A DNA stretch of 64,000 bases from Corynespora cassiicola (Eukaryota > Ascomycota > Dothideomycetes > Pleosporales > Corynesporascaceae): the NCBI GenBank assembly GCA_022059125.1, contig JAEUWY010000018.1, forward strand, positions 1 through 64,000. The letters run 5' to 3'. Positions 1 through 11,929 of the stretch are shown here, in pieces; the stretch's first letter is position 1, and each line of letters begins with the position of its first letter. The notes under the pieces were generated by a model. It worked only from the letters and a program-made list of their open reading frames with translations. It was not told the DNA's origin and ran no database searches. Position numbers and translations under genes: made by a program.

Positions 1-376
1 GGCCTTCAGCTGTGGCGTGCTTCCTCCCTCGAGAGGACAGTATAAGAAAATGTGAAGGCATATGTGCAATAGGCTAGGAAGTTTCAGTGTAGGCGCGTCA
101 GTAGAGATGCAAGTATGAAGATAGGGAAAGATCCTGAATAAAGTTCATCGTTGGCTCAAAGATCGTGTTGAGAGCCCAGTGATGCCTTGATGATCCATGC
201 TCAGGTGATGCGCAGATTAGATCATTCAGTTCGTATATGTCAGCAAATGGCCTATTTTGGCCGTTCGTCATTAGATTCACGCGGTGTAGAGAGCTGCAAA
301 GACAGTTCTGTCATAGAAAAATGACAGTTTGGAATTTATGTGAATCGTATTGTATCATGTTCGTGGGTCTATCTTT
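1..376. other. Gene-free stretch downstream of sugar transporter
   Basis: No convincing gene. The short open frames on both strands lack family features. It holds the 3' side of the transporter that ends at 377. Confidence 0.5.
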
Positions 377-2150
377 TCAAGCCTCGCTTAACGATGCTTT
401 CCTCGGTGCCATGTGGACACTTGGCCCAGCAACGTTTGCATTCTCCCCATCGAACAGAAGCGCAATCTCTTCAAGAGTCTTTTTAGAATGTCAGGATTTG
501 CATGATTGTACGGTATATATAGAATGCTTACCGGTCCTCTGGTCTCTACATATAAAAAGTAGATAGCCAGACACTCCAGAACAAGAACTACAATGTAGAC
601 AATGTAGAACTTCCATTCCAATGCTTCTAAGCCAATTGGGTTGACGTATTGATTAAAAATTCCGGATAGCGATGTAAAAACGAAGCAGAGAGTGAGGCCT
701 TTGGCGCGGATTTTGAAGGGCAGAATTTCGACGGTGTAGGATACGGTGAGACCAGGCCATGCTAATCCAGCAGCTACGAAGACATTAGCGGATGGTCGCT
801 TGTATAGAGTTATGGGGTGGGAGAGAGCTTACCGCCATAAAAGAGGAAAATCATCGCCAGTACAGCCGATCCAGCTGAAGAGTTTCCGGTTTGCGCATAT
901 ACAGCGCTGCATGCTGTCCAAATTGAAAATGCGATTAGCATGCCAACACCAGCCCCCAGGAAAAGCGTCCTGCGCCCAACTCGATCAACGAGGAATGCGC
1001 AACCTAGGGAGACTAGCCAGCACCAGATAGTGAGACCTCCGTTAATCAGAGCTTGATTGGAAGAACTGCAAAGCATTAGCTTGTTGTACCTCGGAACAAT
1101 CGGGCACTACTCACTTCGTGATACCAATTGTGTTGAGCACCTGCGAAAGATAATAGCTGACCAGACCGTTGCCGGAGCACTGTGAGAAAATCGCAGTAAG
1201 AATGATCAGAAGGCAACGCTTCCTGTTGCCCGGCGTGCGCACCAACTCATACCATCCACTCTCAGCACTTGCAGCCTGCTCAAGCTCTAAGGTCTGGCTG
1301 ATCTCTGCAAACTCCCACTTGACGAAGTCGGTTTCCTCGCCGTTGCCATGGTACTTGGTCAAAATTTTCTTTGCGGCCGCATGCTTGTTCTTTGCTATCA
1401 GCCACCTAGGCGATTCCGGTAGCATATACAGAAAGATCAACTGAACTCCCGGCATGGCGCATTGCAAGCCCACTGGTAGCCTCCAAGAAATATCACCGGT
1501 GAGGTTGTTCAAAGTGCCAAATGTCGTCCATGCTGCCAGAATAGCACCAACGTACCACACGGTGTTGTAAATTGTAGTGATCTTGCCGCGATGTTTTGGG
1601 TGGGAGACTTCTGTAATAAGCAACGGGCAAGTCGCGTTCGAAATGTTACTGCCCATGCCCATGATGAAACGACCTGCCAAGAACATTGCATCAGGATCGG
1701 ACTTCTTGGGGAAAGCCTGGATGATGGCGCCCAAGATGACGATAAGGCAACCGATCGCAGTGCCGAGGCGGCGGCCGAGAAGATCCGCTACGTAGGGTGT
1801 GAAAAGGAGGACCGCGAAACCGCCGAAGCCCGGGAAGGCACCAAGAAGGCCCAGTCGTGAGCCGGTAGGATGATGAAAGACTGTTGGATATCAACAAGAC
1901 TGCTTCGACAACATCTGTTCATGTCAAGGGTTGACCTACAAGTCTGCCAAGCTGGCATTGTCTGCAAGCCATTTAGGAGACTTCCATCGTAGCCCAGGGT
2001 CGTGGAACCGAGAAACAAAAATGGCATCAACAAGTATAATTTTCGCAACTCTGGTTGCTGATACCAGGGCCTGGTATCTTCCATTGGATGAGAGGCCACA
2101 TCCGCTTCTTCATGGTGAAAGACCTCAGCCTTTGGCTTTTCTTCGGCCAT
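377..2150 (-). CDS. MFS sugar transporter (SP family, lactose/hexose permease-like)
   Basis: Five-exon model: 1940..2150, 1115..1880, 833..1065, 532..773, 377..478, giving 517 aa. The introns are 49-59 bp with GT..AG ends. Sugar-porter hallmarks are visible: LLGRRLG after TM2, GRFIMGMG in TM4, LPESPRWL before the central loop, VDRVGRRT after TM8 and VETRGPTLEEIA after TM12. The start is the ATG reading MAEEKPKAEV; an in-frame TTG three codons upstream is not used. The family carries out proton-coupled uptake of mono- or disaccharides at the plasma membrane. The gene is divergent from a Zn2Cys6 regulator 350 bp away, with a glycosidase beyond that, which suggests substrate uptake for that enzyme. 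A lactose/beta-galactoside substrate is inference from context; the family assignment is secure. Confidence 0.9.
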
Positions 2151-2500
2151 CGCGATCAATAAATCTCAAAGATGAGGAAATGAAATGATATACCAATTGT
2201 CTTGACAATGGGCTAGGATGCGCGCCATCATTATATGTTATATAGATGTCCCGACGCCATGGAAAGCGGTCCGATACTACGTTTTCTCCAGGCTGGCCAA
2301 CTGTGGAGAGAACCTGGAGAAGGCTAGTGCGCTCGTGGAGAATGGAGGCGAAACCAACGACAAACTAGGAACAGGGCGGCAAGTCTAGCGTTCCGCAAAT
2401 ACCTCGGAAGCAAAGCTGCACCAGTCGACTGACACAGTGCGGGGATTTTTCCGACAATTTTCCTTTAAGACTCCACCTTCGCATAGGAGCTTTCGGAGAA
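2151..2500. promoter_or_regulatory. Shared divergent promoter of transporter and regulator
   Basis: The 350-bp gap holds a TATA-like AT run at 2231..2244 on the transporter side and two CGG/CCG inverted pairs: CGG-N1-CCG at 2267..2273 and CGG-N8-CCG at 2440..2453, the latter 47 bp before the regulator ATG. A further CGG-N13-CCG lies at 2377..2395. Zn2Cys6 dimers bind such paired triplets, so auto- and cross-regulation is plausible. The spacing is not the Gal4 N11 type. Confidence 0.4.
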
Positions 2501-4155
2501 ATGTTGAAGATGAGTGCCGCCAGGGAAGAGCGTCGGAAGCAGAGTAGCACATCCGGTCGGCAGCGCACTTCGGCTGCATGCGACGCATGCCGTGACAGAA
2601 AGGTCAAGGTGAGTGTAAGAAGCATGAGCAAAGAGACCGGCGGTTAACTGAAGCCAACAAGTGCGTCTTCCGACCGAACGAGACAGTATGCTGTACATGC
2701 CAGCAGTTGGACATCGATTGCACTCGAGTAAAACCTCGAGGGAAACGAGGCCCGAAAAATCGGTATAGCCCATGTTTTCCAACCCCTTGTGCGCGACCTA
2801 ATGGAGATAGCTATGTCCAAGCGTTGCGATCGCAGATGAGAAGCTCAACACCCGCCCAAGACTTGGCGACTACCTCTATATCGCCATGCTCTTTCGAGAC
2901 GAATGCCCCGGAGGATTCACATGAACTGACCTTGGAACTCATCGCGCCAATGCCGATACTACAACAAATCATATCCGACTGGTTTGGCTGGATTCATCCC
3001 GTAGCCCCCATCTTCCAACATGACCAGATCATGGACCAGGTCAGGAGATCCGCGATGAATAACTCGGATTCATCATTCATCATCCTGGTCTCCTCGATTT
3101 GTGCCGCGACGATTGCGTCACTTCGGCGAAGGCGCGGACTTTACGGCACAGTCACGGTTGAGCACTGTCTAGACCTTGCAGAACGCTTAGGCCTCTGGAG
3201 CCGCAAAAATCCAATTACGCTCGAGGGAGCCTTGGCCATGTACAATTTTTCCAGTGCCACTCACCACGAGCATGGCTTTGATTCGCCTTGTGCGCATCGA
3301 TTCAGCGCTGGCGCTTCAATAGGAGTAAAGTACCTGATCTACCATGAGCTGGAGAAGATGTCTTTCATCAACCAGCAGATCCTCAAGCGTCTATACTGGC
3401 TCCTTTTTGCAGGACAGTGCACCAGCGATATGCACGGAAGACCATTGTTGATGCTACATCACGCGCATGAACAGATCAACTCACTCATTCCACTCGAGGT
3501 TTACGATGAAGAAGTCTCAATGAGCGACCGGACAGATCCGAGCTCGTGCGGACAAGTCCGGAGGGTTCCGAGCTACGTGCCGGGTCTTAACGCGTTATCA
3601 AGAGTGTTTTTGATTTGGCAATCAAGTCAGGCCACAGCGACACAGACGATGGCGAACCTACAGGAGCACATCAAGCGGGCTCAACAAGCACTGGAAAGGC
3701 TACCCCCCGAGCTCACGTGGAAAGGCCATCCGTCGAGCCCGATGGGTGGAGAGACCCACCACTCGCCTGCCAGCGAGATCGGAGACTTTGGAACAGACGT
3801 GCAGATTGTCAATATCAAGGTCACGCAACTTCATGTTCGGTCTAATCTCTTGGAGCAAATGAATACACTAGCAAAAACCCAAAACCTGCTCATCACGCCT
3901 AGCATCATTGTGGAGGAGCGCCATCGCGTTGTGGACGAGCTGCTCGAAGTTCTAGACGCAATGCCTGACGAGGTTTTTGACGCTAACGGGTATAGCATCA
4001 TCCCGAAAATACGAGACATCGGAAGCGCACTCTTAGATGAGGTGCGGACGGGAAATCAAGGTGGAAATCTACAGGCTGGTTTGAATCTAGATCGACTACT
4101 GAAGAAGCTGGAGAGTTTGGACGTCCGGCCACTGGGGCAGGATTCATACTGGTGA
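2501..4155 (+). CDS. Zn2Cys6 transcription factor
   Basis: Two exons, 2501..2608 and 2662..4155, 533 aa. The 53-bp intron (GTGAGT..AAG) sits inside the zinc cluster. Joining it gives a complete binuclear cluster with Cys27, 30, 37, 46, 49 and 56 (Cx2Cx6Cx8Cx2Cx6C), followed by a basic KPRGKRGPKNR linker. The middle region has the WIHPVAPIFQ start typical of the fungal transcription-factor homology domain. Without the first exon the frame has no ATG at its apparent start, which supports this model. It is divergent from a sugar permease and tail-to-tail with a glycosidase (40 bp between stops), so it is probably the local pathway regulator; that role is inferred. Confidence 0.88.
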
Positions 4156-4195
4156 TGAAAGAAAATGTATACATGGATATCTTCGTCATGTTCCC

Positions 4196-5911
4196 CTAAC
4201 AATCCTCCTCCTCTTCTTCGAGACTGTATGCCCAGCACTCAGCAATGGACGTTCGTGCAGGAATGGTGACCGCGATAGGGAAGCCTCCGTAATCGGGATC
4301 GTCGTTTGGCATGATCAAGAACTCGCCACTCCTGGTCTCGTCTCCGCCAAGAAGCTTGAGCGTCGTAAGCTCACAAGTTTCTGGGTTGATTTCCTTCTCT
4401 TCTGCATGCAAAATCCCGGTGAATGTGCTCTTGGGGTTTACACTCTTGAAATAGAGATTGAAGCCCCAGCCAGCGCACAGGAACTTGCCATTGCCTTGGT
4501 GGATGACCATTCCCGCGCCAGGACCAGGCTTCCCGAATACAAAAGCCCGCTCAACAATTACCTCAAAGTCTCCCATGACCTTTGTCCACGGCTTTTCTTT
4601 CACCTTTTGGCCCTCGGTCCACTCGTCAAAGAAGAAGCCCATCATGTCCTCTGGCCGTTCAGCCTGTGCCTCCAGAATTTGTTTTCTCAGAGAGTGTATG
4701 AGTCCATAGTGCTTGGTGAATGGCGACTCTTTGGCGTCCATAGAGTCTATACCAAAAGGCGAGCAGCCCAATGAAAGGTATGTGCCATATGCCAGCCAAA
4801 CCCTCCTGGCGCCCTTCTCGTCTCGTCTCTGCTCTGGGATGAACAGAGGTTGTCCACCCCATCGATAGTTCTTGCAGGTCGTCTCATAATCGTGAAAGTA
4901 TAGGTCAGGCGCGATGAAGTCTAGGCTCTGCATGTTAAATTTCCATACATCCATTGTATGCGGGCAAGGTCCGCCAGATGGGTAGACGCCGGCGGTCGCG
5001 CCACCACCAACAACGACCGGAATGTCAACGAGATCCAGCGCGCTAGGATCGTCAAAGTTGAGCCAGACATTTGCGTACAATGGGATGGGGTACGCTGCTT
5101 TTCCGGCATCTACAACGTGGGAGATGTACGACGAGAAAGCGTGCGCCATGAACATCTCTTCGGCATGTATCTCATCTTCCTGGCCGAACACTTCCTTCCA
5201 GGTTTTCCCTTCAACGCTTGCTGTGGAAAGCCCAGCGAACCGTTTCCGGAAATCTGGATGGAGCTCCTCGTATTTGGATTGGAGATGTTGTAGCAGTTCC
5301 TTCGGAACAGGCTCTTTGTACTTTTTGTCTGCAATCTTTGAACGGTCACGCGAGTCGCCCAACAGGCCCGTTTCATTCTCCACCTGAATCATGACCACCG
5401 TGTGGTCTACCCCGTCGAATTCCTTCAAATGCTCCAAGAGCTTTCCGAACGCCTTTGCATCCGCCTCCCAGCCAGCTTGGCAAAAAGGGCTGATCAACTC
5501 CAAAGTCCTCCGCTTTCCGCCAGCCTCGAGCGCGTGTACCCTGGGAAAGCGCTTCACGTCCTTCTTCACCCAAGCAGGCGCGTAGGTGCTGAGCGCATTC
5601 TTGAAGCTGCCGAACCAGAGAAGAACAAGCTTGAACCCGTGTTCACGAGCAGCAAGAATTACCGAATCGATATTCGCGAAATCGAAGTTGCCCTCGGTAG
5701 GCTCTATCTGTTCCCAGTATACCGAGCCCAGCAACGTGTTGATGTGCATGGCTTTGAGGTTTTGCCAAATCTTGTCGTCCGCCATGTACTTTGCAGAGGA
5801 CAATGTTGAGTTGTGAAGCTCAGCGCTGAGCATAAGGAAAGGCTCGCCATTGACTACGAGCTGGCTGGAAGTTTTTGTCTTCCGAAGATGTGGAATAGTG
5901 ATTGCAGTCAT
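4196..5911 (-). CDS. GH35-type glycosidase (beta-galactosidase-like, DUF5597 type)
   Basis: Single exon, 571 aa, ATG at 5911. The N-terminal half is a TIM-barrel with strand patterns seen in GH35/GH42 clan A enzymes: NTLLGSVYWEQIEPTEGNFDF, then QVENE with the expected acid/base Glu180, and FIPEQRR with the expected nucleophile Glu360. The C-terminal part (about 430-571) resembles the accessory beta domain of bacterial and fungal DUF5597 proteins. There is no signal peptide, so the enzyme is probably intracellular and would need an imported glycoside, which fits the permease at 377..2150. The C-terminus is acidic (SLEEEEEDC). Exact substrate is unknown; beta-galactoside is the family expectation. 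Confidence 0.85.
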   Translation of the reverse strand: MTAITIPHLRKTKTSSQLVVNGEPFLMLSAELHNSTLSSAKYMADDKIWQNLKAMHINTLLGSVYWEQIEPTEGNFDFANIDSVILAAREHGFKLVLLWFGSFKNALSTYAPAWVKKDVKRFPRVHALEAGGKRRTLELISPFCQAGWEADAKAFGKLLEHLKEFDGVDHTVVMIQVENETGLLGDSRDRSKIADKKYKEPVPKELLQHLQSKYEELHPDFRKRFAGLSTASVEGKTWKEVFGQEDEIHAEEMFMAHAFSSYISHVVDAGKAAYPIPLYANVWLNFDDPSALDLVDIPVVVGGGATAGVYPSGGPCPHTMDVWKFNMQSLDFIAPDLYFHDYETTCKNYRWGGQPLFIPEQRRDEKGARRVWLAYGTYLSLGCSPFGIDSMDAKESPFTKHYGLIHSLRKQILEAQAERPEDMMGFFFDEWTEGQKVKEKPWTKVMGDFEVIVERAFVFGKPGPGAGMVIHQGNGKFLCAGWGFNLYFKSVNPKSTFTGILHAEEKEINPETCELTTLKLLGGDETRSGEFLIMPNDDPDYGGFPIAVTIPARTSIAECWAYSLEEEEEDC

Positions 5912-6938
5912 GGTGGTAATGGTGCGATTCGACTGAGCAAAGTGCTGGGGATAGAAAGCTGCTCTCTGCTGAGAGAATGAAAGAAATCAGCAAAAAAACT
6001 GTGCTGAAGAGAGGCAGACTTACCACGAGCGAAAGCTTTCAATTGTAATCTGGAGCTCTGTGGTGGAGCTGCTTCTAGCACCAGACCGAATGGGTAATTG
6101 CGGGGAGGGAGCTTGGGCCACGCAAAATTATCGGAGAAATACTGTATCACACCCCCATCGGGCCTCCGAGGTTCCCCGCATCTTTCCCGCATAGGATAAT
6201 CGTGGTCTAATAATACTGAAATGGGATGTTAGACGCCTGGGATGATTATTACTAGGCGATCTTCCGAAATTTCTCCACTTCCTCACGGCTAAACCCTCCC
6301 CCGGAGCAAAACGCCCGATTCCAAAATACAAGTTGATTGGGTGCTATCATGTGTCAGCTGGCTGTTAAAACCCCTCTACTCTTCGGGATCTATTCAATGT
6401 TCTTATTTTTTTAATGGTTAGATGCCAATAATCGCTTTTGTACGCAGTGGGTATCATTTACAATTACTAGTGCTCCCACCGCTGACCGCCTGGCTCGAAA
6501 TGTTCTTTGTGGTCACGTAACCTACACGTCGTAAATAAAAGCTTCACAGAATAGTAGTAGACTTCATTTATGTTGATTTGAATGGATGCGCACCTATAAA
6601 TATTTTAGTCACCGGAGCTTCAGGAGTATCGAAGAATGAGTAATGCAAAAACAGCACAGGTCGATATAGGTCAATTTGTTATCTTTTAAATTGAACTTGA
6701 TGCAGACCCAGCGTACAAAATTTCTTAGAACAACCACAGGCTTATGGCTCTGTTTCTGATAACTTTTCTTTCGATTAAAACCATGATGGACGATGAGGTT
6801 GCATTTCAAGGGGATCAAGTCCCGGCCGTATTAGAAGTTTTCGAAATATTTTGACCAGCAAATTTAGCGACTGTTCAACGATACACCTCTGTATTTTCAT
6901 TCATTGCTCGTAAAAAACTTCATCGTAATCATCCTTAA
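5912..6938. other. Intergenic, about 1 kb
   Basis: Upstream region of the glycosidase and downstream region of the GPI protein. Short open frames here show no recognisable protein features. Confidence 0.5.
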
Positions 6939-8252
6939 CTACATGCCAGCGATTAGACCAGCTGCCACACCTACGCCAGCAATCCATAATCTATTGTTTG
7001 CGACGTGCTCCGCACCGCCCGTGAACTGTGAGACAGGAGGCGTAGTGTTTGTTGTTGAATTAGTTCCGTTTGGCGTCAATGTTGGAGCATGAGTTATGGT
7101 GGATATGTGAACTTCGGTGGGTGAAGATGAAGTTGGAGGTTCACTTGGAGTTTCGCCGCCGCTAGACTCAGGAACGCTCGGGGAGGTTGGAACGGGGTCT
7201 TCAATGTCTCCAGAGGAAGTCGCTGGCTCATGAACTTCAGTCGAATTAGGCAGATCTTCCGTTACCGTGACCTGAGGCCGTTCTATCTCGACGCTGGATG
7301 GCTGGGGTTGCTCCTCGGTAATGGATGGCTGCGGTTGATCTTCCTGGATGTCAGATGGTACAAGATACTCGATTGGTTCTTCAGATGGGGTTGGTAATTC
7401 CTCAGAAATGGACGTTGGGTATAGCTTACCTTCGCTTACGTCCGTCGCTGGGGGCTGTTCCTGAGAAATGTCGGTGACGGGAGGTTGCTCCGCAGCAGTT
7501 GGTTGTGGAGGGGCATCCCCGCGAACCCGAGCTGTTGCTGTGACTATGATTTTACTAAAGATTCCACCCTGAGTCGGAACCGGGAAGTACGAGTTGTCAG
7601 TGTATATGTTACTGGCCAGTGTAGAGTCGGTATTCTCAGGGCTTGGGTCAACCCAGCTCCATGCCCATGTCCACTCCTGAGAACAGAAACCTCGCTCAGA
7701 AGGAGATCCTTCAAATTGGCAATGGAATCGGGAAATGCTGGCTCAAAATGTCAGCTCCATTATTTCGATTATATGTTCCAGGGGCTTACTATGTTTCTGG
7801 CGAGTCCGGAAGATTGTTTTTTCCAGTATAATGCTCATAGTACACTGGCCGTAATTAGTGCAAGCCACTAACCTCGCTACCAGAAAGCTTACAAGAAGGA
7901 CCAATGGTTACGGTGGTGGTTTCACTGTAGATTGTGTTTGAGAGTATACTCAGGATGTATGCTGTTCCACCATCGGCCCCCTAATCAAGGTATTGGTCAT
8001 TGTCTGGAGATATCGTTTTATGAACCACTAACAGTGTCTTGAATTTCCAAGGGCTTGTCGGCAAAATGTTCGACAGCTTTCTCTACATAACCCTCATCGA
8101 CCACATAAGGAAATGTCTATCTAGTCAGCAGAAGATTACTTGAAGTAAGACCTGCAATATGAGAATGCGCAACTCACAATATCGTAGTCACCAGCCACTG
8201 TTTTAAGCAGGGCTAGCGTACATCCAACCAGCGACAGAGAGTGACTTTTCAT
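6939..8252 (-). CDS. Secreted Ser/Thr/Pro-rich GPI-anchored protein
   Basis: Five-exon model: 8178..8252, 8033..8116, 7893..7980, 7790..7844, 6939..7737, giving 366 aa. The introns are 61, 52, 48 and 52 bp; the 48-bp one has GTAAGC, CTAAT and CAG signals. Residues 1-21 (MKSHSLSLVGCTLALLKTVAG) form a signal peptide. The globular part of about 160 aa contains three Trp in WTWAWSWVDP and two Cys. Then comes a Pro/Glu/Thr/Ser-rich stalk with repeated EEQPQPS-like units. The C-terminus, NNRLWIAGVGVAAGLIAGM, is a typical GPI-attachment tail. It is probably a cell-surface or wall protein. I do not recognise the globular domain. No single open frame covers this gene; it depends on the splice model. 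Confidence 0.75.
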
Positions 8253-9121
8253 CTTGGCGATGATTTCGAAATTGGAAATCTTTCGTGGATAGCTCGCAAT
8301 TCTTTTCGCAAGACTATATGTCAGAAAAGGCCCAACATCATCTAAGCCACATTCTCATCAAGAAGAATGGGATTGCGCTTCTTCGTATCGCGCACAGTCA
8401 TTTCGCTATTAGTCGGATCTGCAGTGCCGATTAGATTCATTTTGCATCACGTGAAGCAAGGCCGCCGCTTTTGGCCATTCCTAATTGGGCAATTTCCAAG
8501 CTTTCCAATAGATGATGGTTGGGAAGTAAGCCCTGCCTAGTGCACAGTCGACTCGCAGGATCAAAAGCCATTGGGCTATTACGGTCTCGATCGTTTTTCG
8601 GCATGATGTGCCTGAAACTAAGGATCTGGTGCAAGGCATACTTCAGCCCCAATCTATGCCGACTCTCCGTGCAGCAGGTATATCTTGTTTTTCTCGCTTC
8701 TATTTATAGAGACCGTGGCATGATTTTCCACCAAGAGTGTCGCGCGATTCCTCCCTTGGAAGCTTCCCGCTTCATCGCATAATTGCCATCAACATAGAAC
8801 GTGTTATACACACCGGTATCGAAAGTTCAACAGTGGCATCATTGCTATACTCTTGAGTGCGCATTACCAGTGACTTGGAATAGACGCATCTAGTAGGTCA
8901 CCGCGAAGCTTTGCAGCCTTCAAATCGTCCGTCGTGAGTACCACGCGCGTCTCGATTCGCCAAAAGCTTTGACTATCTACCCGTCTTATTGCTACTCTTC
9001 TTCTAATGTTGTAAAAAAAAGCGCACCTCTCCAGACTTTCACCCTTATCAACGACGTCCCACTGACTTGATGATAGATGGAACGGCCGTAAATTGCCGGA
9101 GTACCTATGTTAGATAGGTAA
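8253..9121. other. Intergenic, about 870 bp
   Basis: Promoter of the GPI protein and 3' side of the DHA2 transporter. Open frames here lack start context and family features. Confidence 0.45.
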
Positions 9122-11177
9122 TCAAGATGCTTCTCTGCGTGCTTCGGCAAGCTCAACTGGAGTCTCACTCGATAAAGCACCCCGCGGCCGTGCACTGAGA
9201 TTATTCCTGTTCGCCCCAAGGATGGCCTCGCTTCTCTCAGTACTCAGATGGTGAGCGCGTACCAGCAGGTTGAGTATCAAAGATAAGCCCGAGATCGCAG
9301 TATACTGAAGAGTGACTTGTTAGCAGAGCACTTGGTGGTTAGAAAAAGTTGGACAGAGACTGCCATCGCATGCACAACTGAAAATGGGAGCTACCACGTA
9401 CCATTATCCAGACGTTCCTGAGTGCGTCGAAATATGTTCCCTCGACGTACAATTTTTCACCCACTTCTAGATGGTTAATAAGCTCGACATTGGCCAAAGC
9501 TTGGTCGCCGTTGAATTGGCTAGCCAGTTGTTTACCGATCTGACTAACTAGCCCAGGATTTGCAGCATTCATCTGGTTCTGGAATATAACTCCTCCGACA
9601 ACAATGGATATAGCAGTTGCAATGGAACGGAGGAATCCCATAGTGGCTATTACTGCAGCTGTATCATGAGCAGTGGTGGTGGCTTGCGCAGCCAGGACAG
9701 GTGCTTCGATGTTCATACCGACCCCAACGCCGACCAGAATTTCGAACACGAAAAGTCTCGTCAGGTCTTTTTCGAATTCGAGATAGATGAAGAGTCCGAC
9801 GCCCAAAGTGAGTGTTATCTGACTCAAATACATAATGTATAAATATTTTCCTGACCGTTGGATGAATACGCCCGCGAACGCTGCCGCCAGGGAGCAGGAG
9901 ACAACCAAGGGCAGCAGGTGGAGTCCCGAGTCGAGGGCGCCCGCGCCCAAAACGGACTGCGAATATAGTGGTAGATAATACGCAAATCCGACAAAAACGA
10001 AAAAGTTTAGAGCGAACACGCCATAGGAGGCAACGCTGGATCGATTGGAGAACAATCGCAACGGAATGACTGGGTTGTTGGCAAACCTCCATTCGTTAAC
10101 GAGAAAGACAGCAACTGCTACGCCGCCGAACACAAGAAGGCAGATTACTGTTGCAGAGGACCAGGGATACGTAACATCGCCAAAGTCGAGACCGAGAAGG
10201 ATCATCAGCGCGGCGCCAATGATTAGAACGCTTCCTACCCAGTCGATAGCTTTGAGCCCAGCCAGGACGGGAGTGTTGGGAGTCGGAACCTTGAGGAAAA
10301 AGAGTAGCGCGACGAAGACGACAGCACCGATGGGTACTATATGATCATAAGTATTGAAATCAATAGGAGACTTTGGTCTAAGCCAGACTTACGATTGATC
10401 CAAAAGCACCATCTCCAGCTGTTTTGATTTCAGTGCTTGGACAACTGGGAAGACGTTCTGAGGTACTTACTTCAAACGAGTAGTGAAGACGCCACCGATG
10501 ATTGGCCCGACCCCACTACCAATCGCCCACACAACCGATGTGATTGCGAGATACAAGCCTCGATCCCTCAGCGAGAACATGTCGCAAATAATGACATTGA
10601 CCATAGTCCCCATTCCAGAAGCTCCCAGGCCTTGGATCACACGACCAACGAGCAATGCATTCATGTGCGGAGCAACAGCACATAGCAGGCTTCCGACAAA
10701 AAAGGTCGCGTTCGCTATGAGTACAATTGGTTTTCGACCCCAGATGTCGGCCACGGTTCCCCACACAGGTGTGATGGCTGTCTGGGCCAAAATAAAGGCG
10801 CTGCCGATCCAAATGTAGCCGGACACGGACCTGAAGCTACCTACAATGGCAGGTATTGCGGGAGTAACGATGGTGAGGTCCAATGCCGATAGCAACACCG
10901 ATAGACACAGCGACATCATCGTCATTCCAATAGTAGTGGCTGAGAGCTTTTGCGGGACGGAACCGGCTTCCACAGTTGCCGAATTGCCGGTAACGCCGCG
11001 ATCAGTCGTTACATCACCGGTGTTGGTGGCCTCATCACCCACGACTGGTACGGTGCGATTGCTGGTCTCGGTGCTGTGACTATGCCTTTCCGTGATTGCT
11101 GTTGTCGCAGCTGCTCTCACATCACTGCTACTCACTCTTGGAGAAGATAGCAGGACAAGGCCGGCCTGTTGCGACAT
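9122..11177 (-). CDS. MFS drug:H+ antiporter, DHA2 (14-TM) type
   Basis: Four exons: 10471..11177, 10393..10418, 9402..10336, 9122..9304, giving 616 aa. The 26-bp exon 2 is needed to build NWRWCFWINLPIG, a DHA2 signature; the last intron (97 bp) leads to a 60-aa tail. The N-terminal 80 residues are polar and Ser/Thr-rich. Motifs seen: D1-like LDLTIVTPAIP (about 99-109), motif A GTVADIWGRKP (140-150), and antiporter motif C AIGSGVGPIIGG (218-229). The family exports toxins, drugs or metabolites across the plasma or vacuolar membrane using the proton gradient. No biosynthetic gene is adjacent, so a substrate cannot be proposed. Confidence 0.9.
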
Positions 11178-11929
11178 GGTACCCGCGATACTGGAAGATG
11201 TAGTCTACTGAAAGGATATCAGAAGATAATGTCTTGAGAAGTACGACAGGAGAGGTCTGGCAATTGAATATAGTGCACAATGTTTGTCGGAACTAACAAC
11301 TGTAGGGTGAACATGAGTTTTGAAACCCAGCGAATATGAATTAATAGGATGTTCAGTAAGTAAATTGATTTCCTTATTACTAACGTATGAGATCAGGGAG
11401 AGTTGGAAGGATTCTCACGTAAGCGCCTAGTCGGATACAAAAACCGCCGTGACCATATCTCATCATGTGATCTGACTGCTCTGCGGAACCTCGAAAGTTA
11501 ATAGTATAAAATCGTTGGAGACGGCTAGTAAACTAAATTCATAAGTCTGCTAAAACGCAGCAATTACTCTTACTAATCGCTTAGTTTTAAAAAAAATAAT
11601 TTACAGCTGTAAAAGTTTATCTAAAAAATTATAAAAAAAATTTTTTTACTAAACTAGATATGGGTGTAGGGAAGAAGAATAAGAACTGAGTTGATTGCTA
11701 TAGACTACTACGGCTCTTTAATTATATCTTCTATAGACTAAGGCCTGTTTAAAGTGCGTGGGATGGTAGGTTTCGCATGCTAAAAGCAAACATACCACAA
11801 CCATGCCAGTTACGTGAAGGCCATCAACTAAGACGAGAGAACTCGGCACCTACATCACTATTGAGGCCACTAAAGAAAACTTCTCAAATCTACCAGTCGA
11901 TACTATTAGGTTTTATAATTTCTAAGACA
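11178..11929. other. Intergenic with dispersed repeat end
   Basis: AT content rises near 11580-11660. At 11791..11835 there is a block nearly repeated at 31006..31058 and more loosely at 13828..13860, containing ACGTGAAGGCCA. No gene is visible. Confidence 0.45.

Noticed and set aside
7845..7872. 28-bp intron in the GPI protein gene
   Set aside because: An alternative donor at 7872 would give a 28-bp intron, too short; the GTAAGC donor at 7892 gives 48 bp and keeps the frame through the next intron.
8992..9219. 75-codon minus-strand frame
   Set aside because: Overlaps the last exon of the DHA2 transporter (9122..9304) in another frame; a shadow.
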